Assembly (NCBI RefSeq): GCF_014695725.1
Contig: NZ_JACJOU010000015.1
Span: forward strand, 1-64,000
From: Microcoleus sp. FACHB-672
Lineage (GTDB): Bacteria > Cyanobacteriota > Cyanobacteriia > Cyanobacteriales > Oscillatoriaceae
DNA length: 64,000 nucleotides
Reading direction: 5' to 3'
Below the pieces are notes generated by a model, which made no database searches, was not told the origin of the DNA, and was given only the letters and a program-made list of their open reading frames with translations. The position numbers were made by a program, and so were the translations under genes. This document shows, piece after piece, positions 44,065 to 53,149 of this stretch. How positions within the stretch are numbered: the first letter of the stretch is position 1; every line of letters starts with the position of its first letter.

Positions 44065-45570
44065 TCAGCAAGAACGCAGACGAGTGAGTAACAGTACAAT
44101 CTCATCAATTGCTTGACGCTGTAGGCCGGCAGATTGATGAGATTGATTGACGATAATGCTAAAAACTAAAGGCGGATAGTTCAGCGGGCGGGCATATCCT
44201 GACAACGCTGAAACCCCGGTAACGGTGCCGGTTTTCGCTTGCACAATTCCTTGGGCGGTTGTATCGCGAAAACGGGAGGAGAGCGTGCCACTGACACCGG
44301 CAACGGGCAGTGAAGTTTGGTAGATCTCTGCTGCGGGTGAACTTGCCATTGCCCGAAGTGTTTGCACCAAAGCTTCTGGGCTAACTAAGTTATGACGGGA
44401 TAATCCAGAACCATCTTCTGGGATGTAGCTTTCTGCGTTAACGCCTAATTGAGTTAAGGCGGCTTTAAGCACGTCTAAACCGGCATCTGCGGTATCTTTG
44501 CCGGCCATCGCTGCATCTGCCTTGGCAACGGTACCGAGGGAACGCAGCAACACCTCTGCATATAGATTATTACTCTCCTGGTTCGTCTTCATCACCAGTT
44601 CAGATAGCGGTGGGGATTCAACCACTGCTAATTCCACTTCACCGGCAATCGGGCTGCCGGCAGCGACTTGTGCTCGCCCCACAGCAATTCCCTCGGCTGC
44701 CAACGCTTGCTGGAAGCGCTGCAAAAAGTTTTCAGCAGGGTTGACAATTGCCACGCCCACCTCTTCCGGTTCCGCGCCGGCACGCAACTGACCTTTAATT
44801 CGCAATACAGGCCGGCTGAAATCGCGCCCGATGTCTAAAAACTCCGGTTCATTTGGCCCAACCGTTACCGAATCATTTTCAACTCGCCACCCCCTTGCTT
44901 CTTTGGGATCGTCCCAAGTCACACGTAAGGGTTGACCGGCAGCTTGGGGGGAGAGTGTCAAATTAATCGCATTTTCATTAACAATTAAACTATTCACCGG
45001 CGCACCATAGCCGGCTTGCACATCTTCCCATTCCCAATTGGGGTTCACCGGCTGCCCTTGAAAATAACTATCCTCAACAACCATCTGCCCGACTTGGCGA
45101 ATTCCCCGACTCTTCAGTTGTTGCGCTAAACTCGCCAGATGGGCATCCGTTAAGCTAGGATCGCCGCGCCCGACAACCCGCAGAGACACCTCTCCTGCGC
45201 TGACGGGAGTTCCATAAACCGAGGTGCGGATACGAAATTGAGTGCCGAGTTTTGCCAAAGCAGCAGCAGTGGTGAGCAGTTTTTCATTCGATGCCGGGAT
45301 GAAATAGCCCTCTCCCTGCCGGTTGTACAGCGTTTGGCCATCTGCGGGGGAAAGTGGTTCTACGAGAATTCCCCAACGCGCCCGACTGAACTGGGGGCGG
45401 TTGGCGATGGCATCAATGGCATCTGGCAATTGCGCCGGACAGATCGACTGCGCTGCCGGTGATGTGTTCGGCGTCTGGGCAGATGCCGGCATCCCTGCCC
45501 ACTGCGAACCCAGAATTAGCAGCAGCGCACTCATAGGCTGACCGAAATTTGCCATCCATTTAACAGTCAT
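44065..45570 (-). CDS. dacB: D-alanyl-D-alanine carboxypeptidase/endopeptidase (PBP4 type, S13)
   Basis: A 501-residue periplasmic penicillin-binding protein that trims or cuts peptidoglycan cross-links. The signal peptide is FGQPMSALLLILGSQWAG followed by MPASAQT. The active-site Ser-x-x-Lys is in IPASNEKLLTTAAAL, then EDGSGLSRHN, then the KTG triad in VQAKTGTVTGVSALSGY. Length and the extra domain between motifs fit class C PBPs. ATG at 45570 gives a normal signal peptide; an ATG 18 codons upstream (45624) is possible but would place the hydrophobic core far from the N-terminus. Confidence 0.93.
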   Translation of the reverse strand: MTVKWMANFGQPMSALLLILGSQWAGMPASAQTPNTSPAAQSICPAQLPDAIDAIANRPQFSRARWGILVEPLSPADGQTLYNRQGEGYFIPASNEKLLTTAAALAKLGTQFRIRTSVYGTPVSAGEVSLRVVGRGDPSLTDAHLASLAQQLKSRGIRQVGQMVVEDSYFQGQPVNPNWEWEDVQAGYGAPVNSLIVNENAINLTLSPQAAGQPLRVTWDDPKEARGWRVENDSVTVGPNEPEFLDIGRDFSRPVLRIKGQLRAGAEPEEVGVAIVNPAENFLQRFQQALAAEGIAVGRAQVAAGSPIAGEVELAVVESPPLSELVMKTNQESNNLYAEVLLRSLGTVAKADAAMAGKDTADAGLDVLKAALTQLGVNAESYIPEDGSGLSRHNLVSPEALVQTLRAMASSPAAEIYQTSLPVAGVSGTLSSRFRDTTAQGIVQAKTGTVTGVSALSGYARPLNYPPLVFSIIVNQSHQSAGLQRQAIDEIVLLLTRLRSC

Positions 45571-46420
45571 AGTAAATATTAGAAAGTGTTTTGAACTATA
45601 CGGGATAGAAATCCACTGCTCCATAAATTTCGCACATTACAGCTTCAATCTCGTAAAAAGCTGGGGCAAATTTAAATGAGTTTCCCATGACTTAAAGCAT
45701 TTGATGAAAGGCTTTAGACTACAAGGACATTGAAATGAAACGTTTCAGCGGGTCTTTGCTATAGCCCTACTCTATGATTAATTAATGATTATTACCCTGA
45801 AAAGCTTGGTGTGCCGGCATCTTGCCTACTAAAAAAATATTCCAAGAGATTTAAAATTGCTCTATCAAGCTAGTTTTTGGATTTTTTTTACGAATCCTAA
45901 AAATTAAAGATTTTTTTACCAAGGTTTCGATAAATTTTCTTATGGCGGTTTCAAAACCGTAACAGATAGAGATAAAACAAAATAAAATTGATAAATAAAA
46001 GATTTGTGCAAAAAATATTCATTGAAGAGCATTAAAAATTTTTTTAATAAAATGAGAGTTCTAAATTGAATTAAATCGAAAATATCAAGTTTTATTAGCC
46101 GAATTTGCAGCTCATTTGAGCAAGCGAGGGGTAGTTCAGGCAAAAGTTAAAAAAATAGGGGCGCAGAGGAACCCGCCCCAGAAGCGATCCATTAGTTTTT
46201 TGTTGGGGCTTGCTCCTCTACTTTCAAATACTTGGGGGATCGAGCCGACAAATTATTGGCGCAATTGCTTAGACGCTAGGGGGAACCGCTTAAGTTTTTT
46301 TAACAAATAATCCCCAAGATAAAGAATTCTCTCTTATGGCAGAGGGCACAGACTGCCCGGTTGTATGTAAAGTCTTTAGGATAGCCAAGACTATAGAATA
46401 CTCATGGTTAGACTGAGCTT
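45571..46420. other. AT-rich intergenic region, divergent promoters
   Basis: About 800 bp between divergent genes. No convincing coding frame on either strand and no long repeat. Expected to hold the promoters of dacB and the next gene, but no consensus pair stood out. Confidence 0.4.
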
Positions 46421-47626
46421 ATGAAAACACGCAATCAAAATGTTGAAACGTCTAACGGAACCCCCGAAAATAAAGGTCGTGGCAGCAGTTTAAACAGCTT
46501 TTTGGCGGGTGCGGCAACGGTACTGGTGCTGTTGCTAGCCGGCGGTGCCTTCTTACTGTATCAAGCCATGAAAGGCGGTGGGGTAAGCGAGTCTGTAAGC
46601 CCTGCAGTGACTAATACAGTAGAAACCACCTCCCCTCCCCCGCTTCTAGAAACGCCGGTTCCCCCACCAGCAGTCGATACGGGTGGGCTTCGACCGGGAC
46701 AATTTGCCGTAGCGGCTTTTGGAGATAAGGCGAGAGTTGAGTTACTCTCTGTGCGACGAGTTCCCGGAAAAGCTGAAGAGGTGCGGATCGAGATGCGAGT
46801 CGAGCGTCTTGCTAATGAAGCTGCCGGTGAAATTATTGACGTGGGAGCAACAAGCGCTCGTAATTCAGACACCTTCGATACTTACCAACCCATCGATCCC
46901 CTGAATCGCTCATCGGGATTGATTTCTTTGTTTGAGCTGCGTCGAGGGCAGCCGGTGGAAGGGTATGCGGTGTTGAATGTGCCCCCAACTGTGAAGGAGA
47001 TCGATGTCGTTATCGAAAACGTTGGCGTGTTTAAAAAGGTTCCGGTCGCACCGGCAGGGCAGGGAACTAACCTACAAAATAGTTCTTTAGTCAATCCCTC
47101 TATTGGCACACCTACGGCGGCCACCTCCCCACTTCCGAAACCGCCTGTTAGCGTTGCTGGCAAAACACCGGCAGCGCAGGCAACAAACGCCGCGACTCCA
47201 TCACCGAGTCCTACCGCTGCGGCGTCTAAAGCCGTTGCCGAACTGAAACCGGGTGAGTTTGTCCAACAAGCCTATGGCTCGAAAGGAGAAGTGGAACTGC
47301 TTTCTGTCAAGCGAATTCAAGATCCAGAAACGGGAAATCGTGACGTTGTGAATGTGCAGATGCGAATTCGCCGCAATGCGGAACAAGTAGCGGCAATGGA
47401 CATTATCGGTGTAGGAGAAACAGCCGCCCGCAATCCACAAACCACCGAATCTTATAAAGCGATTGATATGGTCGAACATTCAACCGGCTCGGTTTCTTTA
47501 TACCAACTGCGCCCGAATGCGTCGGCAGATGCTTATGTCTGGCTGAGAGTACCAGAGGCTGTGAAAAGCCTGGATATTTTTGTCCCGGAAACAGCGGCAT
47601 TTAAAAATGTGCCAATCTCTAATTAG
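46421..47626 (+). CDS. Membrane-anchored protein with a duplicated domain
   Basis: A 401-residue protein. A short cytoplasmic head is followed by one transmembrane helix (FLAGAATVLVLLLAGGAFLL). Two copies of a 120-residue beta-rich domain follow: copy 1 from LRPGQFAVAAFGDKARVELL to VGVFKKVPV, copy 2 from LKPGEFVQQAYGSKGEVELL to AAFKNVPI. A Pro/Ala/Thr linker joins them. The copies keep VELLSV, the ARN motif and the Y-x-x-I-D step. I know no family with confidence; the layout suggests extracytoplasmic ligand or partner binding. Two perfect 13-bp stem arms follow the stop codon. Confidence 0.8.
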   Translation: MKTRNQNVETSNGTPENKGRGSSLNSFLAGAATVLVLLLAGGAFLLYQAMKGGGVSESVSPAVTNTVETTSPPPLLETPVPPPAVDTGGLRPGQFAVAAFGDKARVELLSVRRVPGKAEEVRIEMRVERLANEAAGEIIDVGATSARNSDTFDTYQPIDPLNRSSGLISLFELRRGQPVEGYAVLNVPPTVKEIDVVIENVGVFKKVPVAPAGQGTNLQNSSLVNPSIGTPTAATSPLPKPPVSVAGKTPAAQATNAATPSPSPTAAASKAVAELKPGEFVQQAYGSKGEVELLSVKRIQDPETGNRDVVNVQMRIRRNAEQVAAMDIIGVGETAARNPQTTESYKAIDMVEHSTGSVSLYQLRPNASADAYVWLRVPEAVKSLDIFVPETAAFKNVPISN

Positions 47627-47640
47627 TCTGTTTTTTGGCC

Positions 47641-47683
47641 TGAGCAGAATGCAAATAAGTTAAGCGTCGCTGCATTCTGCTCA
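47641..47683. terminator. Strong stem-loop between convergent genes
   Basis: Perfect 13-bp arms TGAGCAGAATGCA / TGCATTCTGCTCA with a 17-nt loop, starting 14 bp after the stop codon of the duplicated-domain gene and before the end of fdhD. The T-tract is weak (AATTTG), so termination is inferred mostly from position and stem quality. Confidence 0.6.
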
Positions 47684-47752
47684 AATTTGAACGCCTAACT
47701 TTTTCCAGAAAGTAAGGTTTTTGACGCTACTTTCCAACTCAAAACTCAAAAC

Positions 47753-48619
47753 TCACAACTCAGCACTCACTGTAACTTTTGCGAGAATTCGCTCTATGCC
47801 AGAGTAGACATTGAAGCGTTCCCCGCGCAGGAATCCGATTAGGGTGATGCCAAATTCTTGCGCGAGTGCGACTGCTAAACTGCTGGGGGCGGAAACCGCG
47901 CAGACAATTGGTACACTTGCAACCAGGCATTTTTGCAATATTTCAAAACTTGTTCGCCCACTCACCATTACAATGTTGCTAGAAAGGGGAAGATAATCTC
48001 CGAGAACTGCCCAGCCTATTAGTTTATCAAGAGCATTGTGCCGGCCTACATCTTCTCGCAATGCTAACAATCTACCTTCGGCATCGAATAAAGCCGCTGC
48101 GTGTAAGCCGCCGGTAGTTGCGAAAACTCGCTGAGCATTTCTCAACTTTTCTGGGAGGCTGTAAAATATTTCTGTTGAAACTGCCGGCCCTTCAGTAATG
48201 ACGGGAGAACGTTGCAGGCGCAATGCTTCCAAGCTGGTTTTCCCGCACACCCCACAAGCGCTGGTTGTGTAAAAGTGGCGTTCCAAACTTACTAAATCTG
48301 GGCAGACATTGCCGGCAAGTTCCACATTCACAATATTATCGTGATTTTCGATATCCACGCCAGGATCGGTGCAGTGAGTCATGCGTTGGATATCTTGCCG
48401 GCTGTTAATTACACCTTCACTGTATAAAAAGCCTGCTGCCAGTTCAAAGTCATTTCCTGGCGTCCGCATGGTAATTGCAATCGTACGCCTCATGCCGGCG
48501 ACAATCAAGCGAATTTCTAAGGGTTCTTCTGTGGCAAGACGATCTGAACGCGATTGTACTTGCCCATTTTCTACCACCCAAACTTGGGTTTTCGTCTTGC
48601 TGCCTGGAGTTGCCTTCAT
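47753..48619 (-). CDS. fdhD: Formate dehydrogenase accessory sulfurtransferase FdhD
   Basis: A 288-residue protein that transfers sulfur from a cysteine desulfurase to the molybdenum cofactor of formate dehydrogenase-type enzymes. The working C-x-x-C pair is in TTSACGVCGKTSLEAL (Cys122, Cys125). GNDFELAAGFLYSEG, RHNALDKLIGWAV and MVSGRTSFEILQKC are typical of the family. The likely client is the FdhF/YdeP-like protein encoded 4.5 kb away on the same strand. The last codons and stop lie in an ACTCAGCACTCA-type repeat. Confidence 0.95.
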   Translation of the reverse strand: MKATPGSKTKTQVWVVENGQVQSRSDRLATEEPLEIRLIVAGMRRTIAITMRTPGNDFELAAGFLYSEGVINSRQDIQRMTHCTDPGVDIENHDNIVNVELAGNVCPDLVSLERHFYTTSACGVCGKTSLEALRLQRSPVITEGPAVSTEIFYSLPEKLRNAQRVFATTGGLHAAALFDAEGRLLALREDVGRHNALDKLIGWAVLGDYLPLSSNIVMVSGRTSFEILQKCLVASVPIVCAVSAPSSLAVALAQEFGITLIGFLRGERFNVYSGIERILAKVTVSAEL

Positions 48620-48655
48620 TCGTTGGCTTTTGTTTTTGAATTAGCTAAATATCTT

Positions 48656-49720
48656 TCAGGTTTGTACTGAAAATTCCGCCGCATCAACTCCCCAATTTAC
48701 CCAGGAAATTGCCTCTCTTGCTGATTGTATATCAGGCGGAACTCGTAAGGCATAAATGCAGCCAGTGCTGGGGCAAGTCATTTTTAATAAAAATATTGGC
48801 TCTACATCAGCATTTTCTATTTTTAAAAGCGTGTATTCCTGCCAAGAATCTAAGGCTGCAGCTTGCAATTCTTGGCAAATTCGCCCGTAACCAATTTCCT
48901 GAACTAATACTCGACGAACTTCTGCATTGCGTTCTTCAATAAGCCATTGCGCTTGCCACTGATGTGGCTGTAATTTCCCGTATTTTTCAGGTAATGTCAC
49001 CCCATGATAGGAGTATAGGCTGAATCCATCAGCATACTGAAGGGCGGCTTCCCCTTCCCTATGAAGGCGATTGTCACTATCAAAAGAGAGTTTGACAGGC
49101 CGGTTACAAACAATTGCTATCTTATTATAATAAAAAGTCCAGCCATTATTTTTAACCAGCGACTGAAATAATGACCAGTTTTTTTCATTATAATGGCAAT
49201 CTAATGCAGTTATACAAAAGTCGAATAAACATCCACTAGCTGTCCAAATTTCGGATTTAACAGACTCAGAAAAAGCTAAATTAACAAAGCTATTTCCGAT
49301 ATCTGGCTCCAAATATCTCTTGAGTTGTGGATAAAAGTTTTCCCACAGTTGTTCCTTGAGTGTTTGTCGTAGCTTGCTTTCTAATTGAGTCAATAATTGA
49401 TTATCTACTTGACTCAATAATTCGCTTTCCAGTTGGCTCAACAGTTGGCTTTTCAACTGATTGCTCAGAGAACTCCATCGGTTCGGGCAAAATTGGTGAT
49501 GTTTGCTTTTAAGGGTCTTCAAAGCCTCATAGGGGCTATCATAAAAAAGAATCTCCGGTTCAGGTAAGCCAATCGAAGTATAAGCTTCCTTGACTGTTTC
49601 AGCGGCTTTTTGACGATCAATCGGTTGGGTTGCCAGCGAGATTTCCCTCCACTTTTCCTGATAAAGTGGAATTAAAGCTTCTTGCTCAGGCGTTAGTTTT
49701 TCAATCTTAATCTTCGACAT
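48656..49720 (-). CDS. DUF6745-like conserved protein
   Basis: A 354-residue protein of unknown function. N-terminal LTPEQEALIPLYQEKWREIS is followed by an 11-residue repeat region (QLKSQLLSQLESELLSQVDN and on) that should form a coiled coil or long helix. The conserved C-terminal part runs from EGEAALQYADGFSLYSYHGV through IGYGRICQELQA to REAISWVNWGVDAAEFSVQT. ATG at 49720 has AGGA upstream and overlaps the end of the preceding gene by 14 bases, so the pair is translationally coupled. No catalytic motif is recognised. Confidence 0.82.
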   Translation of the reverse strand: MSKIKIEKLTPEQEALIPLYQEKWREISLATQPIDRQKAAETVKEAYTSIGLPEPEILFYDSPYEALKTLKSKHHQFCPNRWSSLSNQLKSQLLSQLESELLSQVDNQLLTQLESKLRQTLKEQLWENFYPQLKRYLEPDIGNSFVNLAFSESVKSEIWTASGCLFDFCITALDCHYNEKNWSLFQSLVKNNGWTFYYNKIAIVCNRPVKLSFDSDNRLHREGEAALQYADGFSLYSYHGVTLPEKYGKLQPHQWQAQWLIEERNAEVRRVLVQEIGYGRICQELQAAALDSWQEYTLLKIENADVEPIFLLKMTCPSTGCIYALRVPPDIQSAREAISWVNWGVDAAEFSVQT

Positions 49721-50000
49721 ATCGCCATCCTGCCGGCTCATATTCCCGCTGAATTCGCACCATCCAACTACCTTGAGAAATGGCAATTGCGTGATGTTCT
49801 TCGTGAGTTAAAATTGCTGTTTCTGAAAATATGCGTAGATAGAGAACTCCGTTTTTTTCATATAATTCAGCTTCGCCTTCACTAATTTGATGCTTGTGTC
49901 CGGTTACTTCCCCTTCTGCGAGCGTTAAATGGGTTAGCTTTTCTCCTTCAATTTGAGGTACCGGCGTTAAAATTACATCGCCTTGTCGTATTGGTTGCAT
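49707..50000 (-). CDS. Small conserved protein coupled to the DUF6745-like gene
   Basis: A 97-residue, beta-rich protein: MQPIRQGDVILTPVPQIEGE, then AEGEVTGHKHQIS and ILTHEEHHAIAISQGSWMVR. The histidines (GHKH, HEEHH) could form a metal site, but this is a guess. No signal peptide. It overlaps the following gene. ATG at 50000 is used; a TTG four codons upstream is less likely. Confidence 0.75.
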   Translation of the reverse strand: MQPIRQGDVILTPVPQIEGEKLTHLTLAEGEVTGHKHQISEGEAELYEKNGVLYLRIFSETAILTHEEHHAIAISQGSWMVRIQREYEPAGWRYVED

Positions 50001-50248
50001 AAGCTTTGTCAACTCATCTTAATTAAATTGAATTTAATCGAATTGAGCGGACGCAGCTATAATTGCCTTTTGTCCCGCTCCAACTCAATTAATTGATTCA
50101 AAAATTTACTATTATTTTACTTCATGTTTTAAAGATGTGGGTAAATTTTACCTAGCTCCTAACTCCTGTTTTACCTCAAGCGTGATGCACTGAAGATAAA
50201 ACCCAGATGAAAATCCTGCCAAAACCCGATTTACTAGCACAGCAATCA

Positions 50249-51571
50249 TCAAGAAACGCTGCTTGATTGTTTGCTGAAATTGAATGCAAGACAAGATACT
50301 TCTGATATTAAAGCAATAATCATGGCGGTCGCAGCGGCAATCGCACCCGGCACTCCAAGCTGGACTCCTAAAAACGCGCCTAATAGTAAAATCGTCGTAC
50401 CCATCCAGGTTGCACGGTTCACGCCTCGCGTCTGACCTGACCCCACCAAAAAGCCCTGAGTAGCATTTTGAGCCGCAACCAGAAGAGGGACAACAGCGCA
50501 CAACAGCAACACAGGACGGATACCTTCTACCAGAGCAGAATCGTTTCCCACGAAGCTCTGAACAACGATGAGTCCAAATGGGGTCGTGCTGCTCAAAAGC
50601 AACAGCAGCGAACATAGCATCCCCACGCTTAGGGCAAATGCGATCAATTGTCGATCAGTAACTAGACCTCTGTTTTTAATAATCACCTGCTGTACCATGC
50701 GAGTCGCATTGGCAATCACTAAAACCAATCCCCAAGCTGCCGGCCAAGCAGCTAGAGCAATATCAGCGTCTTGGGCACGGGCGATAATTCCCACCAGCAC
50801 CGCACGCCCACCCCATAGCACAAGCATCGAACAGGCTAAAGGCCAATAGAATTTCCAGACACTTTTGAGATTGGTGGGCAGGTTTGGCTCAGAGTCAGTC
50901 GGTCGAGGGGGACGAGTCGCTCCAAGCCACTGAGCCGCCCATGTCACGATCACCGCCTCTACAACGACCCCAGCTATTAACGCAGTTCCCGCCAGCACTG
51001 CGCCGGCTACCTTCAATGTAAATCCGGCTAAAAGCACGAGCGCCACAATAACCAGGCGCGCAATGCTGGCAATCGCAACCGCCTGGGAATGTCCTGTGTG
51101 AATCAACAACCCTTGGAAATAACGTCGCCAAGCAATCGCAAACGGCCACAGAATCATTAACGTCAACACAATACGCACCGTTTGCTGTAATTGGGATGGA
51201 ATCCCCAACAGGGTGCCACCTAACGTTGCAAAAACAAATGGCAGTGTCAGTAGTAGCAACAGTAATGCGCTCAATCCGCCCCCAGCTAAAAGCGTAAATC
51301 GCCACAAGGCACGCCGTGATCGCTCCATTGGTGCAAGGGCATTAGAGGCGTGCAAGATCGTAATAATCGGACTTTCAAAAAAGATCGCTAGCGATTTGGC
51401 GATGCCCAAAGCTGCCAAATTCACCCGTGTGTCGGGTAGGTGAGCGAGAGTGGTGGTCATCATTGGATCGCCGCAAGCCATTGCCACATCGCTGAGGGAC
51501 AGCGGGATAAACTGCCGCCACAGATCTAAAAAAGTGATTTTAGACGGATTTTGAGAAGCGTTTAAGGTCAT
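50249..51571 (-). CDS. MATE-like multidrug/metabolite exporter family protein
   Basis: A 440-residue integral membrane protein with about twelve hydrophobic helices and internal two-fold resemblance between halves (FLDLWRQFIPLSLSDVAM near the start, SVWKFYWPLACSMLVLWGG in the middle), as in the MATE/MOP superfamily. The direction is probably export. Its start codon follows the stop codon of the SbnA-like gene by two bases, so both are made together. The cargo may thus be the amino acid made by that enzyme or a product of it. Substrate specificity cannot be read from the sequence. Confidence 0.8.
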   Translation of the reverse strand: MTLNASQNPSKITFLDLWRQFIPLSLSDVAMACGDPMMTTTLAHLPDTRVNLAALGIAKSLAIFFESPIITILHASNALAPMERSRRALWRFTLLAGGGLSALLLLLLTLPFVFATLGGTLLGIPSQLQQTVRIVLTLMILWPFAIAWRRYFQGLLIHTGHSQAVAIASIARLVIVALVLLAGFTLKVAGAVLAGTALIAGVVVEAVIVTWAAQWLGATRPPRPTDSEPNLPTNLKSVWKFYWPLACSMLVLWGGRAVLVGIIARAQDADIALAAWPAAWGLVLVIANATRMVQQVIIKNRGLVTDRQLIAFALSVGMLCSLLLLLSSTTPFGLIVVQSFVGNDSALVEGIRPVLLLCAVVPLLVAAQNATQGFLVGSGQTRGVNRATWMGTTILLLGAFLGVQLGVPGAIAAATAMIIALISEVSCLAFNFSKQSSSVS

Positions 51572-51573
51572 GG

Positions 51574-52650
51574 TCAGGCGGGTTGTTGCTGTCGCAGAAG
51601 GGTTGCAGGGACGGGTTGGAGGGCACGGATTGTAGCAGTAAGCACTGAGTCTGACAAAATCTCAATCCCTTGCTGGGTCAGCCATTGCGGATTGTAAACA
51701 GTTTCGAGATAGCGATCTCCCCGATCCGGGTTCAACAATACCATCCGCTGAGAACGGTTATAGTGGGTGCCATAGGCAAGGGCAGCGGCAACGATTGCGC
51801 CGGTGGAGGCCCCCAGCAGCAACCCCTCTCGACGCGCCAGAGCATGGCAAACGGAGAAGGCAAGGCGATCAGTTACCGAATAAGCCGCATCCAACACTGT
51901 CGCGTCAAAGTTGGGCGGTACAAAGGACAAACCCAATCCCGTCATTTTGTAGGGATGGGAGGGGGTGCCGAAGATGGCTGACCCTGCGACATCTACGCCG
52001 ACAATTCGGGTTTGAGGATAGCGCTGTTTGAAAAATCGGCTGATTCCCCCCAGTTGTCCAGCAGTGCTGACCCCGATAACGATGACATCCGGTGCGCCGC
52101 CAAATGCTTGTTCGATTTCGCGGGCAGTGAATTGCTCATGGGCAGTCGGGTTTTCAGGATTGCAGTGCTGGCAGGGATACCACGCCCCCGGAATGCTCTG
52201 GGCAAGTTCTTGCGCTTTTTCCATTCTCGCAACTTGCATCGAACCATTGGCATCTGCCTTACTCAGGGGCACATCCACCATTTCTGCCCCATAGGCAGCC
52301 AGCATTCGCCGAAACGGAGGCGGAGTTTTGGCATCGACAACAATAATCACACGATAGCCCCGTGCTGCACCAAACATTGCCAGACCAATGCCGAAGTTAC
52401 CAGAACTCGATTCAACTATCGTGCCACCAGGGGCGAGCAAGCCTGTACGTTCTGCGTGTTGAATCAGATACACGGCATTTTTCTCTTTAATACTGCCACC
52501 GGGGTTGCAGGATTCCAATTTGAGATAAAATTCGTGATCCTGACAAAGTTCGCTCAAGCGGTTGATCCGAACAATGGGGACAGTCCCAATCGCTTCCGTG
52601 ATATCGCTAGACAGGAGCGATTTTGGAGTGTTTTTTAACACTTGGAGCAT
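51574..52650 (-). CDS. SbnA-like PLP-dependent synthase (cysteine synthase fold)
   Basis: A 358-residue fold-type II PLP enzyme. LKLESCNPGGSIKEKNAVYL holds the Schiff-base Lys (Lys55), ESSSGNFGIGLA the phosphate/carboxylate loop, and LLGASTGAIVAAAL the late Gly-rich loop. Of cysteine synthase relatives it looks closest to SbnA, which joins O-phosphoserine and glutamate on the way to 2,3-diaminopropionate in staphyloferrin B synthesis. The SbnB dehydrogenase that should finish that route is not adjacent; a MATE-like transporter is. It could also make another beta-substituted alanine. Substrates are inferred only. Confidence 0.85.
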   Translation of the reverse strand: MLQVLKNTPKSLLSSDITEAIGTVPIVRINRLSELCQDHEFYLKLESCNPGGSIKEKNAVYLIQHAERTGLLAPGGTIVESSSGNFGIGLAMFGAARGYRVIIVVDAKTPPPFRRMLAAYGAEMVDVPLSKADANGSMQVARMEKAQELAQSIPGAWYPCQHCNPENPTAHEQFTAREIEQAFGGAPDVIVIGVSTAGQLGGISRFFKQRYPQTRIVGVDVAGSAIFGTPSHPYKMTGLGLSFVPPNFDATVLDAAYSVTDRLAFSVCHALARREGLLLGASTGAIVAAALAYGTHYNRSQRMVLLNPDRGDRYLETVYNPQWLTQQGIEILSDSVLTATIRALQPVPATLLRQQQPA

Positions 52651-53149
52651 AGCTTTAGACCTTCAAAATCGACAATAGCCAGTCATCATGAGCGCTCCGG
52701 CCAGCTGGATAGTTCAGCCGTGGAACTCGGTAACATCTTTCGCTTAATGTCAATCTTTGCCGGCAAAAATGAAATTATGATGAAATTGTCGAACCAGATA
52801 GATTACTCGCTCTAAAAACTAAGCGTTGTCTGCAACACGCCAGTTCCTAACTGTCCGCTGATAGGTGGGCATTTGCGAATAGTTAACCCATCTACTGTGT
52901 TATCCAATTCTGTAATTGCATCAACAATCTGCTATAAATCTCGTTTAAAATTCTGAGGGTAGCGGGGATTTTTAGGCAAATCTCGAATGGCTTCTATAGC
53001 AATCCTATTTAAGCTGTGAGATATCTGATGTTCAGAGCCTCGACTTCTCTAAGCAGTTGGGTAACTCGTTTTCACGAATTATTAAGAACTGCTAGCGTAA
53101 AAATTGAATAGATTTTCAAGTTTTCAGTCCAATCATTTAACGGCATTCA
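52651..53149. other. Intergenic region upstream of the SbnA-like gene
   Basis: No gene, tandem repeat or strong hairpin recognised. It should contain the promoter of the SbnA-like/transporter pair. Confidence 0.4.

Noticed and set aside
46116-46310. A 64-codon plus-strand open frame in the gap before the duplicated-domain gene
   Set aside because: It has an odd basic composition, no ribosome binding site and no motif.
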